Below the pieces are notes generated by a model. It was given only the letters and a program-made list of their open reading frames with translations. It had not been told where the DNA came from and did not search any database. This document shows positions 50,175 through 59,739 of a DNA stretch of 64,000 bases, piece after piece. A program made the position numbers and the translations under genes. The first letter of the stretch is position 1. Each line of letters begins with the position of its first letter. The DNA comes from Nitriliruptor sp040882075 (GTDB lineage: Bacteria; Actinomycetota; Nitriliruptoria; Nitriliruptorales; Nitriliruptoraceae), in NCBI RefSeq assembly GCF_040882075.1, contig NZ_JBBEBZ010000161.1, positions 11,393-75,392 of the forward strand, read 5' to 3'.

Positions 50175-50690
50175 TCAGCCCTCGCCCGACTCCTCGGTGG
50201 GTGCCGCGGCCGCGATCGAGGCGTCATCGACGCCGCCGGGTGCGACCGCGTCGAGCAGCCCACGGAGCCGTGACGGACCGCGCCCACCCGGTGCGGCGCG
50301 CAGCTCGGTCAACTGCCGGAACGAGCGGTACATCTCGATCAGAGCCTGGCGCTGCTCGCCGGTCAGGTGCGGGTCGCGGGCGATCACCGCCTCGAGGTCC
50401 TCGCTCGGTTCCCGCTCCTCGAGGATGCCCGCCTTGACGTAGAGGGTCTCCGAGGAGATCTCGAGCGCCTTGGCGATGGCCTGGAGGATCTCGGCCGACG
50501 GCTTGCGCAGACCCCGTTCGATCTGGCTGAGGTAGGGGTTCGAGACCCCGGCGATCTTGGCCAGGTTCCGCAGCGACAACCGCGCCGATTCGCGCTGGTG
50601 GCGGATGTAGCCGCCGAGGTCGTGCAGCGGAGATCCAGGTTCGAGGGCCTCATCGCCGGCGGTCGCCGGGTCTTCGGGTGGCTCAGCCAC
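50175..50690 (-). CDS. XRE-family transcription regulator
   Basis: 171 residues from GTG 50690. Helix-turn-helix domain at residues about 28-85: LGGYIRHQRESARLSLRNLA, KIAGVSNPYLSQIERGLRKP and SAEILQAIAKALEISSETLY. C-terminus is unstructured. Looks like the actinobacterial Rv0474-type regulator that precedes hbhA-like genes; no hbhA-like gene is seen here. The target genes are unknown. It stands 119 bases after the asparaginase-like gene in the same direction. Confidence 0.86.
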   Translation of the reverse strand: MAEPPEDPATAGDEALEPGSPLHDLGGYIRHQRESARLSLRNLAKIAGVSNPYLSQIERGLRKPSAEILQAIAKALEISSETLYVKAGILEEREPSEDLEAVIARDPHLTGEQRQALIEMYRSFRQLTELRAAPGGRGPSRLRGLLDAVAPGGVDDASIAAAAPTEESGEG

Positions 50691-50809
50691 CGGTTCCCTC
50701 TCCGTCCGCGAACTGCTGGTCAGGCGCCGCAGGGGATGACCGCGGACGCCGAGCGACGGTACCAGTCGAGGCTGTCGGGCCCATCAGCGGACCTCCGAGA
50801 CCGGTGCGC

Positions 50810-51790
50810 TCAGCCGAGCAACTGCGCGACCTCGTCGCTCACGCGGACGGCACCGGTCGGACGGCCGCCGCCGAGGATCGGCGCGGGCGACCACAGATCG
50901 GCGTCGACCCGCCCGGCCGCGACCAACACGGCGAGTGCGGCCGCGGTCACGGCGCGCGACGCACCGTCCTCGGCTTTGAGAGCCAGGCCACGCGGGCTGC
51001 CGTCGGGGGCCAGCCAGCCGGCGGCGAAGACCCCCTCGGCACCGCTCTTGGCCACCACCCCGTGGGCGAGCAGCGTCGACTCGAGCCGGCCCTCGCCGCC
51101 CACCAGCTTCGGGTGGGCGAAGCCGGCCTCGCGCACCCGCCGGAGCCGCGCCTGCGACGCGACGGCGGCGAAACCCGCCGCCAACGCGCGGAGGGGCACC
51201 GCGACGGCCGGAGCACCGCAGCCGTCCACACCGACCGCCACGGGCGGGCCGAGGAACTCCTCGACGACGCCGAGCACGACCCGCTGGAGCGGTCCATCCG
51301 GGTCGAGCAGACGATCGCGCGTCGTGCCCTGCTGCTGCCCGGCCAGCGCGAACAGCGCGTGCTTGCCCGAGCAGTCGGAGGTGAGCCGGCTCGGTGGTGC
51401 TCCCGGGTCGTGCTCCCCGGAGGTCGGTGGACAGGTCAGATCCTCCGGCGTGGTCCCCGACCGAGCCAGCAGCGACCGGACGGCCGCCAGGTGCGTGGGC
51501 TCGGCGCGGTGCGACGCCCACCCCACCGCGACCTCATCCGCACCGAGCTCCGGTCCCGCCAGGTCGAGCAGCTCGAGGCACGCCGTCGCCTGGAACGGCT
51601 TGGCCGTCGACCGCACGAAGGTCACGCGATCCGGGTCGCCGAGCGCCGCCACCAGCTCGTCGTCCCGACCGACCAGCGCCAGGTGCCCGCGGTGCCGCGA
51701 CTCGACCAGCGGACGGCCGGACCAGACGTCGGTGCGGGTCACCTCCGCGAGCGGGGCCGCCTCGGCGGCAGGACGGGTCGCCTCGGTCAC
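50810..51790 (-). CDS. Asparaginase II-type (AnsA-like) amidohydrolase
   Basis: 326 residues from GTG 51790, whose first bases overlap the HD-GYP gene stop (GTGA). Pfam asparaginase_II-like features: VESRHRGHLALVGRDDELVA, VTFVRSTAKPFQATACLELL, VGWASHRAEPTHLAAVRSLL, SDCSGKHALFALAGQQQGTT, VGVDGCGAPAVAVPLRALAA. The family has a threonine and serine/lysine active centre (in RSTAKP and SGKH). Why it is coupled to c-di-GMP genes is unclear. Confidence 0.85.
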   Translation of the reverse strand: MTEATRPAAEAAPLAEVTRTDVWSGRPLVESRHRGHLALVGRDDELVAALGDPDRVTFVRSTAKPFQATACLELLDLAGPELGADEVAVGWASHRAEPTHLAAVRSLLARSGTTPEDLTCPPTSGEHDPGAPPSRLTSDCSGKHALFALAGQQQGTTRDRLLDPDGPLQRVVLGVVEEFLGPPVAVGVDGCGAPAVAVPLRALAAGFAAVASQARLRRVREAGFAHPKLVGGEGRLESTLLAHGVVAKSGAEGVFAAGWLAPDGSPRGLALKAEDGASRAVTAAALAVLVAAGRVDADLWSPAPILGGGRPTGAVRVSDEVAQLLG

Positions 51791-52515
51791 ACCGGCAGCC
51801 GGTAGGTGCCGTCCTCCTGCGCGCCGAGCTCCTCGCACATCGCGACCCACGCCCGAGCGATGTCCGGGTCGAACTGCGTGCCCGCGTGGCGGTCGATCTC
51901 CTCGAGGGCGACGTGGATCGGCAGTGCCTTGCGGTACGGCCGGTCGGTGGTCATCGCATCGAAGCAGTCGGCCATCATGAAGATCCGGGCGGGCAGGTAG
52001 ATGTCCTCGCCGGCCAGACCCTCGGGGTAGCCCTTGCCGTCCCACCGTTCGTGGTGGCTGCGGATGATGCCCACGGCGTCGCCGAGCAGCCGGAGCGGTT
52101 CGACCAGCGACACCCCGATGACGGGGTGGGTGCGCATGATCGCCCACTCCTCGTCGGTGAGCGGGCCAGGCTTGTTCAGCACCGCCTCGGGGATGCCGAC
52201 CTTGCCGATGTCGTGCAGCAGGTAGCCGAACCCGATCTCGGCCCGTTCGGCGAGCTCGGGGGCGACCCGGCGCGTCAGCATCAGCGCGTACTGGTAGGTG
52301 CGATCGAGGTGGCTGCGGGTGTAGGTGTCCTTGGCCTCGCAGACCTCCGCGAGCGTGCGCACCATGCCGAGGTAGCCCGAGGAGAGCTCGCGGTAGGCCG
52401 CTTCAGCCTCCTCGCGTCGCTCCCGCTCCCGGCCCACGACCACCTGCAGGTCCTCGGCGAACATCAGCAGCTGCCGGCGGGTCACCTCGAGATCGTCGGC
52501 GCCTGCGGCGTGCAT
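51787..52515 (-). CDS. HD-GYP domain c-di-GMP phosphodiesterase
   Basis: 242 residues. A coiled-coil lead (residues about 8-45) is followed by an HD-GYP hydrolase: H-D metal site in YLLHDIGKVGIPEAVLNKPG, HPVIGVSLVEPL, the GYP motif in IIRSHHERWDGKGYPEGLAG, and ARIFMMADCFDAMTTDRPYR. It should degrade c-di-GMP. ATG 52515 overlaps the response regulator stop (TGATG), so the receiver may control it as a separate partner of the usual RpfG-type fusion. Confidence 0.93.
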   Translation of the reverse strand: MHAAGADDLEVTRRQLLMFAEDLQVVVGRERERREEAEAAYRELSSGYLGMVRTLAEVCEAKDTYTRSHLDRTYQYALMLTRRVAPELAERAEIGFGYLLHDIGKVGIPEAVLNKPGPLTDEEWAIMRTHPVIGVSLVEPLRLLGDAVGIIRSHHERWDGKGYPEGLAGEDIYLPARIFMMADCFDAMTTDRPYRKALPIHVALEEIDRHAGTQFDPDIARAWVAMCEELGAQEDGTYRLPV

Positions 52516-52928
52516 CAGCGGCCTCCGTCGGTCGCGTCGGCGCCGTCCCCGAGCGCGGCGATGCGTTCGATGAGCGCGAGCGGGCTGAACGGCTTGGTCA
52601 CGTAGTCGTCGCAGCCGGCCGCCAGCCCGGCCGCGCGGTCCTCGCTGCGGTCGCGGGCGGTCAGCAGGAGGACCGGGATCGACGCCGTGCGCGGGTCACC
52701 CTTGACGCGACGGCAGACCTCGAGCCCGTCGATCTCCGGCATCATCACGTCGCAGACGATCACGTCGGGGCGGGGATCGACCTCGAGCTGCGCCAACGCG
52801 GCCCCGCCGTCCTCGACGGTCGTCACCTCGAGGTCCTCGAGGTCCAGGATGGTCCGGAGCACCTCGAGGATGAGCGGGTCGTCATCGACGACCAGCACCC
52901 GTCGTCGGCGTGCGGAGCGGCGCGTCAC
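52515..52928 (-). CDS. Single-domain response regulator (CheY-like receiver)
   Basis: 137 residues, one receiver domain: acidic pocket VLVVDDDPLI, phospho-acceptor D60 in VIVCDVMMPEIDG, Thr in VLLLTARDRSED and Lys in GCDDYVTKPFSPLALIERI. No output domain. No histidine kinase gene in the window. GTG start at 52928 overlaps the RsiG-like gene stop. Probably the second gene of rsiG-receiver-HD-GYP-asparaginase. Confidence 0.93.
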   Translation of the reverse strand: MTRRSARRRRVLVVDDDPLILEVLRTILDLEDLEVTTVEDGGAALAQLEVDPRPDVIVCDVMMPEIDGLEVCRRVKGDPRTASIPVLLLTARDRSEDRAAGLAAGCDDYVTKPFSPLALIERIAALGDGADATDGGR

Positions 52929-53449
52929 GCCAGCAGATCTGCGACGTTGGCGCGCCCGTCCTTGTAGCGGGCGGCGAGCTCGTCACGGAGCGCGTCGATC
53001 GCGTCGAACAGCTCGCGGCGGGTCCCGGAGAGCTCGGCCTCGTGGCGTTCCAGCGCGGCGATGAGTTCGGTGAGCTCAGCATCGCTGCGCGAGCTCAAGG
53101 TCGACAACGTCGACTCCCCGAGATCGGCGTCGATCCGTGCCACCAGCTCGTCCGCCTCGGGCGGCACCGTCAGCGACGTGACACGCGCCCGGAGCGGATC
53201 GCTGGCCCCCTGACCGCCAGCGAGCAGGGCGGGCAGGCGCGACAGCAGCTCCTCGACCTCGTCCTCGTCCTCGCCCGCTTCGAGCCGTCGCTCGAGCTCG
53301 GCACGCACGATGTCGAGCCGACCCTGGAGGACCCGGCGTGCGTACGAGACGGCCGCCTCGTGGTTCTCGCAGCTGGCGCGCCGTTCACGCAGCTGCTCGT
53401 TGGACCACGACGCGAGCTCGCCACGCTCACGGTCGTCGAGGGTCACCAC
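52925..53449 (-). CDS. rsiG: RsiG-like c-di-GMP-binding anti-sigma protein
   Basis: 174 residues from GTG 53449 (GGAGG upstream), mostly helical coiled coil. Residues 31-46 (EAAVSYARRVLQGRLD) are an exact E-x3-S-x2-R-x3-Q-x3-D, the c-di-GMP-binding signature of RsiG, the anti-sigma that holds WhiG in streptomycetes. A second copy on a later helix (137-152) keeps E, S, R and D at the same spacing but has Phe148 in place of Gln. Two motif copies mark streptomycete RsiG; one copy, the Rubrobacter homodimer. No WhiG-type sigma lies in this window. Confidence 0.8.
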   Translation of the reverse strand: MVTLDDRERGELASWSNEQLRERRASCENHEAAVSYARRVLQGRLDIVRAELERRLEAGEDEDEVEELLSRLPALLAGGQGASDPLRARVTSLTVPPEADELVARIDADLGESTLSTLSSRSDAELTELIAALERHEAELSGTRRELFDAIDALRDELAARYKDGRANVADLLA

Positions 53450-53613
53450 GGCACCTCCATCCCCCACGTCCAGCTCCGCTCCGCGTCGGTCCTGCGTCCG
53501 CACGGTAGCGCCCGCCGTCAGCGGTGGTACGGCGAAGGTCGGTGCTGGTCAGGCACGCAGCGGTGGACCCTGATCGTGGCTCCCGACGTCGGGGGACGGC
53601 GGAGCCCGGGCAG

Positions 53614-53619
53614 TAGTCT
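53614..53619 (+). promoter_or_regulatory. -10 element (TAGTCT) of the DUF4388 gene
   Basis: TAGTCT ends six bases before ATG 53626, the same leaderless layout as for the genes at 3121 and 29301. No Shine-Dalgarno sequence is present. No -35 identified. Confidence 0.45.
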
Positions 53620-53625
53620 CGGGAC

Positions 53626-55005
<1,380 letters not shown>

Positions 55006-55021
55006 GCCGGCTCGCTCCGGG

Positions 55022-55597
55022 TCAGTTCGGGTAGGTGATGGCCTCGATCGGCCCCTCGTAGCGCTCGCGGGCCTCGGCGATCACCTGGAAGGCCTGCTCC
55101 CGGCTCCGCCAGCCACGCACGTCGACCAGCTTCTGCTCGAGGTCCTTGTAGATCGCGAAGAAGTGGGCGATCTCGTCGAGCAGGTGGTCCGGTACGTCCT
55201 CGAGGGTGTGCAGGTTGCGCCAGCGCGGATCCATGTCTGCCACGGCGAGGATCTTCTCGTCCACGCCCTTGTCGTCGGACATGTCGAGCATCCCGAGCAC
55301 GCGCGCTTCGATGGTGCAGCCGGGGAACGTGGGCTCGCCGAGGATCACGACGACGTCGAGGTGGTCACCGTCGAGCGCGAGCGTCTCGGGGATGAACCCG
55401 TAGTCGCCCGGGTACCGCACGGCCGTGAACAGCATGCGGTCGAGTTCGAGGGCCTGGCGCTCGAAGTTCCACTCGTACTTGTTGCGTGAGCCCATCGGGA
55501 CCTCGACGAACACCTCGATGGTGGCCGCATCAGCGCTCGGCTCGGCGACGCCTGCCGGTTCGTCGTCCCTCTTGGTCGTGTCGTCCTGCTCGCTCAC
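55022..55597 (-). CDS. ppa: Inorganic pyrophosphatase, family I
   Basis: 191 residues from GTG 55597. Soluble enzyme hydrolysing pyrophosphate to drive synthesis. Motifs: VFVEVPMGSRNKYEWN, RYPGDYGFIPETLALDGDHL with the D-x-D-x2-D metal ligands (DGDHLDVVV), ARVLGMLDMSDDKGVDEKIL and AVADMDPRW. The first 25 residues are an extra acidic tail. Fits the family length of about 165-180 plus that tail. Ends 17 bases from the convergent DUF4388 gene. Confidence 0.96.
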   Translation of the reverse strand: MSEQDDTTKRDDEPAGVAEPSADAATIEVFVEVPMGSRNKYEWNFERQALELDRMLFTAVRYPGDYGFIPETLALDGDHLDVVVILGEPTFPGCTIEARVLGMLDMSDDKGVDEKILAVADMDPRWRNLHTLEDVPDHLLDEIAHFFAIYKDLEQKLVDVRGWRSREQAFQVIAEARERYEGPIEAITYPN

Positions 55598-55710
55598 CGG
55601 GCACCTCGTCGTCGTGTCGTCGGGTCCGATCGGGACCCGACGAGCACCGTACGCGTCCGGGGGGCGGCTACCGTCCGTCCGCCCGACCGCATCCCGTCAG
55701 GAGCCGCACC

Positions 55711-56175
55711 GTGATCGAGGCCGGACAGCCCGCCCCCACCTTCACCCTGCCGGACCAGGACGGTCGCGAGGTGTCGCTCGAGGACCTCCGCGGCCGGCCC
55801 GTCGTCATCTACTTCTACCCCAAGGACGACACACCGGGGTGCACGACCCAGGCCTGCGGGATCCGTGACCAGTGGGCCGAGTTCGAGGCGGCGGGGGCGA
55901 CCGTGCTCGGGATCTCGCCCGACACCGTCGAGTCCCACGCGACGTTCGCCGGCAAGTACGACCTGCCCCACACGCTCCTGGCCGACCCCGAGCGTGCGGC
56001 CCTCGAGGCGTACGGCGCCTACGGCGAGAAGGTCCTCTACGGCAAGACCACCGTCGGAGTCATCCGCTCGACGTTCCTCGTCGACGCCGGCGGCACGGTC
56101 GCCAAGGTGTGGAAGCGCGTCCAGACCGAGACCCACGCCGACCAGGTCCTGAAGGCGCTCGCCGAGCTCGACTGA
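55711..56175 (+). CDS. bcp: Bcp/PrxQ-type peroxiredoxin
   Basis: 154 residues from GTG 55711 with AGGAG before it. Thiol peroxidase that removes peroxides. Peroxidatic C44 and resolving C49 in YPKDDTPGCTTQACGIRDQW give the classical PrxQ C-x4-C pair. Other marks: VLGISPDTVESHATFAGKYD, LPHTLLADPERAALEAYGAY and STFLVDAGGTVAKVW. Complete. Divergent from ppa. Confidence 0.96.
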   Translation: MIEAGQPAPTFTLPDQDGREVSLEDLRGRPVVIYFYPKDDTPGCTTQACGIRDQWAEFEAAGATVLGISPDTVESHATFAGKYDLPHTLLADPERAALEAYGAYGEKVLYGKTTVGVIRSTFLVDAGGTVAKVWKRVQTETHADQVLKALAELD

Positions 56176-56211
56176 CGCTCGGTTCGACGCCGATCGCGTC
56201 GATGTCGAGGC

Positions 56212-57357
56212 TCAGGCCAGGGCCGACGCCATGCGGCGGACCGCTTCCTCGAGGATCTCGGGTGAGGTGGCGAGGTTGAGGCGGGCGTGCCCAGCGCCGC
56301 CCGTGCCGAACTCCTGGCCGGGCACGAGCGCGACCCGACCCCGATCGAGGAACGTGGCCGCCGGGTCGTCGCCGAGCCCGAGGGCGCGGAGATCGAGCCA
56401 GGCGAGGTAGGTCGCCTCGTTCCGTCGGTACCGCACGGCGGAGAGGTGCTCGGCGAGCAGCCCCTCGAACAGGTCGACGTTCCGCCCGATCGAGGCGAGC
56501 AGGTCGTCGAGCCACCCGCGGGCGTGGTCGAGGGCGGCGACGTGCGCGGTGACGCCGAGGTAGCTGGCGCCGTGCCACACGACCTCGGGCATCCGGGCGA
56601 GGTCATCGGCCGCGTCGGCGCCCGCGACGGCCAGCGCGGCCTTGATGCCAGCCAGGTGCCAGCCCTTCGAGGCCGAGTGCAACGCGAACCCGCGCTCACC
56701 GCCGGGCACGCTGAGGTAGGGCACGAACCGGTGCGGTGCGAGGACGAGCGGGGCGTGGATCTCGTCGACGATCACGCGCACGCCGTACTGGCTCGCCAGC
56801 TCGGCGACCGCGGTCAGCTCCGCCTCGGTGTGGAGGACACCGGTCGGGTTGTGCGGGCTGCACAGCAGGTAGGCAGCACGGCGGCCACCCGTGACGGCGC
56901 GAGCCATCGCCGCCTCGATGGCATCGAGGTCGAGGCGCAGGTCCGCGCCGAGCGGCGCCTCCTCGACGCGTCGCCCCGCGTGCTCGATGTAGGCGAAGAA
57001 CGGCGGGTAGACCGGCGGGTTGACGATGACGGCATCACCCGGGTCGGTGGTCAGGCCCAGCACCTCGACGATGCCACCCATGACGTCCGGGACCAGGGCG
57101 GCGGCGTCCGGATCGAGGTGCCAGCCCCACCGCTCGGCGGCGAAGCGTTCGAGCGCTTCGGCGTACGGCACAGCCCCGTACGGGTACCCGGTGTCACCCG
57201 ACGCGACCGCGTCGCTGATGGCGCGCACGACCGGTTCGGCGACCGGTGCATCCATCTCGGCGACGAACAGCGGCAGGACGTCCGACGGGTAGGCCCTCCA
57301 CTTGAGGCTGCCGCGGGTCCGGAGCTGGTCGAGCGTCAGCTGGCGGAGCGGGTCCAC
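56212..57357 (-). CDS. PatB/MalY-type C-S lyase aminotransferase
   Basis: 381 residues, PLP fold type I. Cystathionine beta-lyase/MalY-like: LPLFVAEMDAPVAEPVVRAI at the start, GDTGYPYGA, DVMGGIVEVLGL, VNPPVYPPFFAYIEHAGRRV, LLCSPHNPTGVLHTEAEL, VRVIVDEIHAPLVL and HSASKGWHLAGIKAAL with Schiff-base K231. Possible activities are cystathionine beta-lyase or S-conjugate beta-lyase. GTG start at 57357; gene follows ygfZ by five bases. Confidence 0.88.
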   Translation of the reverse strand: MDPLRQLTLDQLRTRGSLKWRAYPSDVLPLFVAEMDAPVAEPVVRAISDAVASGDTGYPYGAVPYAEALERFAAERWGWHLDPDAAALVPDVMGGIVEVLGLTTDPGDAVIVNPPVYPPFFAYIEHAGRRVEEAPLGADLRLDLDAIEAAMARAVTGGRRAAYLLCSPHNPTGVLHTEAELTAVAELASQYGVRVIVDEIHAPLVLAPHRFVPYLSVPGGERGFALHSASKGWHLAGIKAALAVAGADAADDLARMPEVVWHGASYLGVTAHVAALDHARGWLDDLLASIGRNVDLFEGLLAEHLSAVRYRRNEATYLAWLDLRALGLGDDPAATFLDRGRVALVPGQEFGTGGAGHARLNLATSPEILEEAVRRMASALA

Positions 57358-57362
57358 GGGGC

Positions 57363-58328
57363 TCAGCTCGCGCGGGCGTCGCGGCGTCGCGCCACGTTGG
57401 GGTCGGCGCCCGGCTGCGGCTGCCCTTCGCCGACCAGTCGGCGGACGGTCAGCACCTGACCCTCGTCACCCTCGTAGGCGGCACCGACCTCGGCGTCGGC
57501 GGGCACGAACGCCAGCGCGACATCGCCAGCGCGGGTGGCGGAGGTCACGGTGACCCGGCGACGTCCCTCGCCGAGCTCATCGCCGGCGCCGACCGGGACG
57601 GCGGCGTCCACGACCGCGAGCCGGCGGCGGGGTCGGCCGAGCTGCCACATGCGCGCCACCGCTTCCTGGCCCGGGTAGCAGCCCTTGGCGAGGTGCACGT
57701 GCGTCGGCAACAGGCCGAGCTCCTCGGGCAGGTGCGGTGCCGCCACCTCAGCGCCCCATGCGGGTTCACCGACGACGATCCGCGCGTCCTCGAGGTCAGC
57801 CGCACCCCCGCGCACGGCACCCGCAGCCTCGCAGGCGGCGACCGCCTCCTCGACCTCGTCGGCTGGCCCGATCAGGTCGATCCCCGCGGGCCGGCCGACG
57901 CGGACCAGCGCGTCGTCGCTGTCCCACCGCCCGGCGCCGATCCCGAGCCCGGCGTCGGTCGCGACCTCGATCGCTCCCGGCCCGCGCAGGCTCGAGACCA
58001 CCAGATCGTCGATGATGGCGAAGCTCGCGTCGGCCAAGAAGGTGCGGCCACCGAGCACGGTCACGACATCCTCGGCCAGGGCGCGGGTCGCCACCAGCAG
58101 CCACAGCCGCTCGGGGTGCACCAGCACGTCGAAGGCGTGCAGCGGTGCGCCGTGGATGTCGAGGTGCAGCGCGCCGCGGGCCTCGAAGGGCTTCGCGTCA
58201 GCCAACGCCTGCGAGGTGACGGCCTCGAGGTAGCTGATCCGGTCGCCGCCGGTGACCTCGACCAGGGCGCGGTCGGTCGGTGCGACGATCGGGTCGCGTC
58301 GGTCGACGACAGCGGACGGCACGGACAC
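57363..58328 (-). CDS. ygfZ: YgfZ/GcvT-domain folate-binding protein
   Basis: 321 residues. Folate-dependent factor in Fe-S cluster assembly and repair. The YgfZ signature KGCYPGQEAVARMWQLGRPR is intact around residue 215, and the GcvT-like N-terminal part carries LVEVTGGDRISYLEAVTSQA and APLHAFDVLVHPERLWLLVA. Good family length. Coupled to the PatB-like gene (5-base gap), which fits a sulfur or Fe-S function for the pair. Confidence 0.9.
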   Translation of the reverse strand: MSVPSAVVDRRDPIVAPTDRALVEVTGGDRISYLEAVTSQALADAKPFEARGALHLDIHGAPLHAFDVLVHPERLWLLVATRALAEDVVTVLGGRTFLADASFAIIDDLVVSSLRGPGAIEVATDAGLGIGAGRWDSDDALVRVGRPAGIDLIGPADEVEEAVAACEAAGAVRGGAADLEDARIVVGEPAWGAEVAAPHLPEELGLLPTHVHLAKGCYPGQEAVARMWQLGRPRRRLAVVDAAVPVGAGDELGEGRRRVTVTSATRAGDVALAFVPADAEVGAAYEGDEGQVLTVRRLVGEGQPQPGADPNVARRRDARAS

Positions 58329-58388
58329 GGACAGCTCTCGGGTCGGGGCCCATCGAGGGTAGGCCCCCGCCCCGACTCTGCCTCCCGG

Positions 58389-59540
58389 TCAGGCGAGGAG
58401 GGTCCGGGCGATGATCATCTCCTGGATCTCGGTCGTGCCGCCGCCGATGGTGGCGAGCTTGGCGTCGCGCAGGCTCCGCTCGACGTGGAACTCGTCGATG
58501 TAGCCCCAGCCGCCGTGGATCTGGATGGCCTCGAGCGCGTTCTGGACCGCGGCTTCCCCCACGTAGGCCTTGGCCATGGACGCCTGCAGCTGGTGCTCGT
58601 GGCCGTTGTCCTTGAGCCAGGCCGCCTGCCGTTGCAGCAGCCGGGCGTTCTCGAGCCGGATGGCCATCTGCGCGAGCTTGTGCTGGATCGCGCCGAACTT
58701 CGCGATCGGCTTGCCGAAGGCTTCGCGTTCCTTGGCGTAGCGGATCGACACGTCGAGCCCGCGCTGCATGCCGCCGACCGCGCTGGCGATCATGCAGGTG
58801 CGCTCCCAGTCGAAGCACTCGAAGCCGACGGCCCACAGGGCCGTGCCCTCGTCGCCGAGGATGTTCGACTCGGGGACCGCCACGTCGGTGAACGACAGCT
58901 CGACGGTCGGCGAGGTCCGGTTGCCGAGCTTGCGGAGCTCTTTGGACACCTCGAACCCGGGCGAGTCGGTCTCGACCAGGAACGCGGTGAAGGCGTTCCC
59001 AGCCGGCGCGTCCGGGTCGGTCCGCGCGACGACGGTCACGACGTCGGCGAGCGAGCCGTTGGTGATGAAGGTCTTGGTCCCGTTGAGGACGAACGTGTCG
59101 CCCTCGCGTCGGGCGCTGGATCTCATCCCGGCGGTGTCCGATCCGGCCTCCGGCTCGGTGATCGCGAACGCACCGATCGACTCGCCGGACGCCATCCGTG
59201 GCAGCCACCGCTGCTTCTGCTCCTCGGTGCCGTGCAGCGCGATCGGCATGCAGCCGATGGTCAGGTGCGCGCCGAGCGACAGGTTCAGCCCGGCGTCCAT
59301 CCCGCTGTAGGCGAGCGCCTCGAGCGCCAGGCCGGTCGTGAGGACGTCCGCACCCGACCCGCCGTACTCGGTCGGCACGGGCAACCCGGCCAGGCCGAAC
59401 TCGGCGACCTTCGCCCACACGTCGGGGTCCCAGCGGCCGGCCCGGTCGCGCTCGAGGATGCCCGGCGCGACGTGCTCGGCGGCGAACGCTCGCACGCTGG
59501 CGATGAACGCCTCTTGCTCCTCGGACAGCAGGAAGTCCAC
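58389..59540 (-). CDS. Acyl-CoA dehydrogenase
   Basis: 383 residues, FAD flavoenzyme of fatty acid or branched acid oxidation, electrons to ETF. Family runs: DFLLSEEQEAFIASVRAFAA, GLAGLPVPTEYGGSGADVLT, AITEPEAGSDTAGMRSSARR, TKTFITNGSLADVVTVVART, GMQRGLDVSIRYAKEREAFG and IQIHGGWGYIDEFHVERSLR. The terminal stretch IGGGTTEIQ lacks the Glu of short/medium chain enzymes (YEGT), so the catalytic Glu lies elsewhere, as in isovaleryl- and long-chain types. Divergent from the transhydrogenase gene. Confidence 0.93.
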   Translation of the reverse strand: MDFLLSEEQEAFIASVRAFAAEHVAPGILERDRAGRWDPDVWAKVAEFGLAGLPVPTEYGGSGADVLTTGLALEALAYSGMDAGLNLSLGAHLTIGCMPIALHGTEEQKQRWLPRMASGESIGAFAITEPEAGSDTAGMRSSARREGDTFVLNGTKTFITNGSLADVVTVVARTDPDAPAGNAFTAFLVETDSPGFEVSKELRKLGNRTSPTVELSFTDVAVPESNILGDEGTALWAVGFECFDWERTCMIASAVGGMQRGLDVSIRYAKEREAFGKPIAKFGAIQHKLAQMAIRLENARLLQRQAAWLKDNGHEHQLQASMAKAYVGEAAVQNALEAIQIHGGWGYIDEFHVERSLRDAKLATIGGGTTEIQEMIIARTLLA

Positions 59541-59591
59541 GCCACGCTCCGTTGCTCGATGAGGGAGGTTCAGCCGGTGGGGCCGACCGGG

Positions 59592-59597
59592 AGCCTA
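59592..59597 (-). promoter_or_regulatory. -10 element (TAGGCT) of the acyl-CoA dehydrogenase gene
   Basis: TAGGCT on the minus strand, 51 bases before the start at 59540. Same hexamer as at menA, menB and the TIM-barrel gene. A palindrome lies just upstream. Confidence 0.45.
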
Positions 59598-59622
59598 GCC
59601 CCGGGACCGGAACGAACAGGCT

Positions 59623-59634
59623 CGGAACGTTCCG
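59623..59634. promoter_or_regulatory. Operator-like palindrome CGGAACGTTCCG
   Basis: Perfect 12-base palindrome in the 199-base divergent region. Additional GGAACG-type half-sites lie beside it (59609-59615 and the CGTTCG at 59633-59638). It sits about 26 bases upstream of the TAGGCT of the acyl-CoA dehydrogenase and about 75 bases upstream of the TAGGCT for the transhydrogenase. Candidate TetR-type site. Confidence 0.4.
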
Positions 59635-59708
59635 TTCGCCTCGCCCGGTCGCGGCCCCGATCGCGACCCCGGGTCGCGGACCCTCGGCGGGGGTCACCCG
59701 CACCGTCG

Positions 59709-59714
59709 TAGGCT
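59709..59714 (+). promoter_or_regulatory. -10 element (TAGGCT) of the transhydrogenase operon
   Basis: TAGGCT 25 bases before GTG 59740, leaving a short leader that contains GAGGGGAG as ribosome site. Fits TANNNT. No -35 found. Confidence 0.45.
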
Positions 59715-59739
59715 CCGCCGAGCCACCGAGGGGAGCGGC

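Noticed and set aside
57693..59711. Long plus-strand frame opposite ygfZ and the acyl-CoA dehydrogenase
   Set aside because: Antisense to two clear enzymes, with no recognisable motifs.
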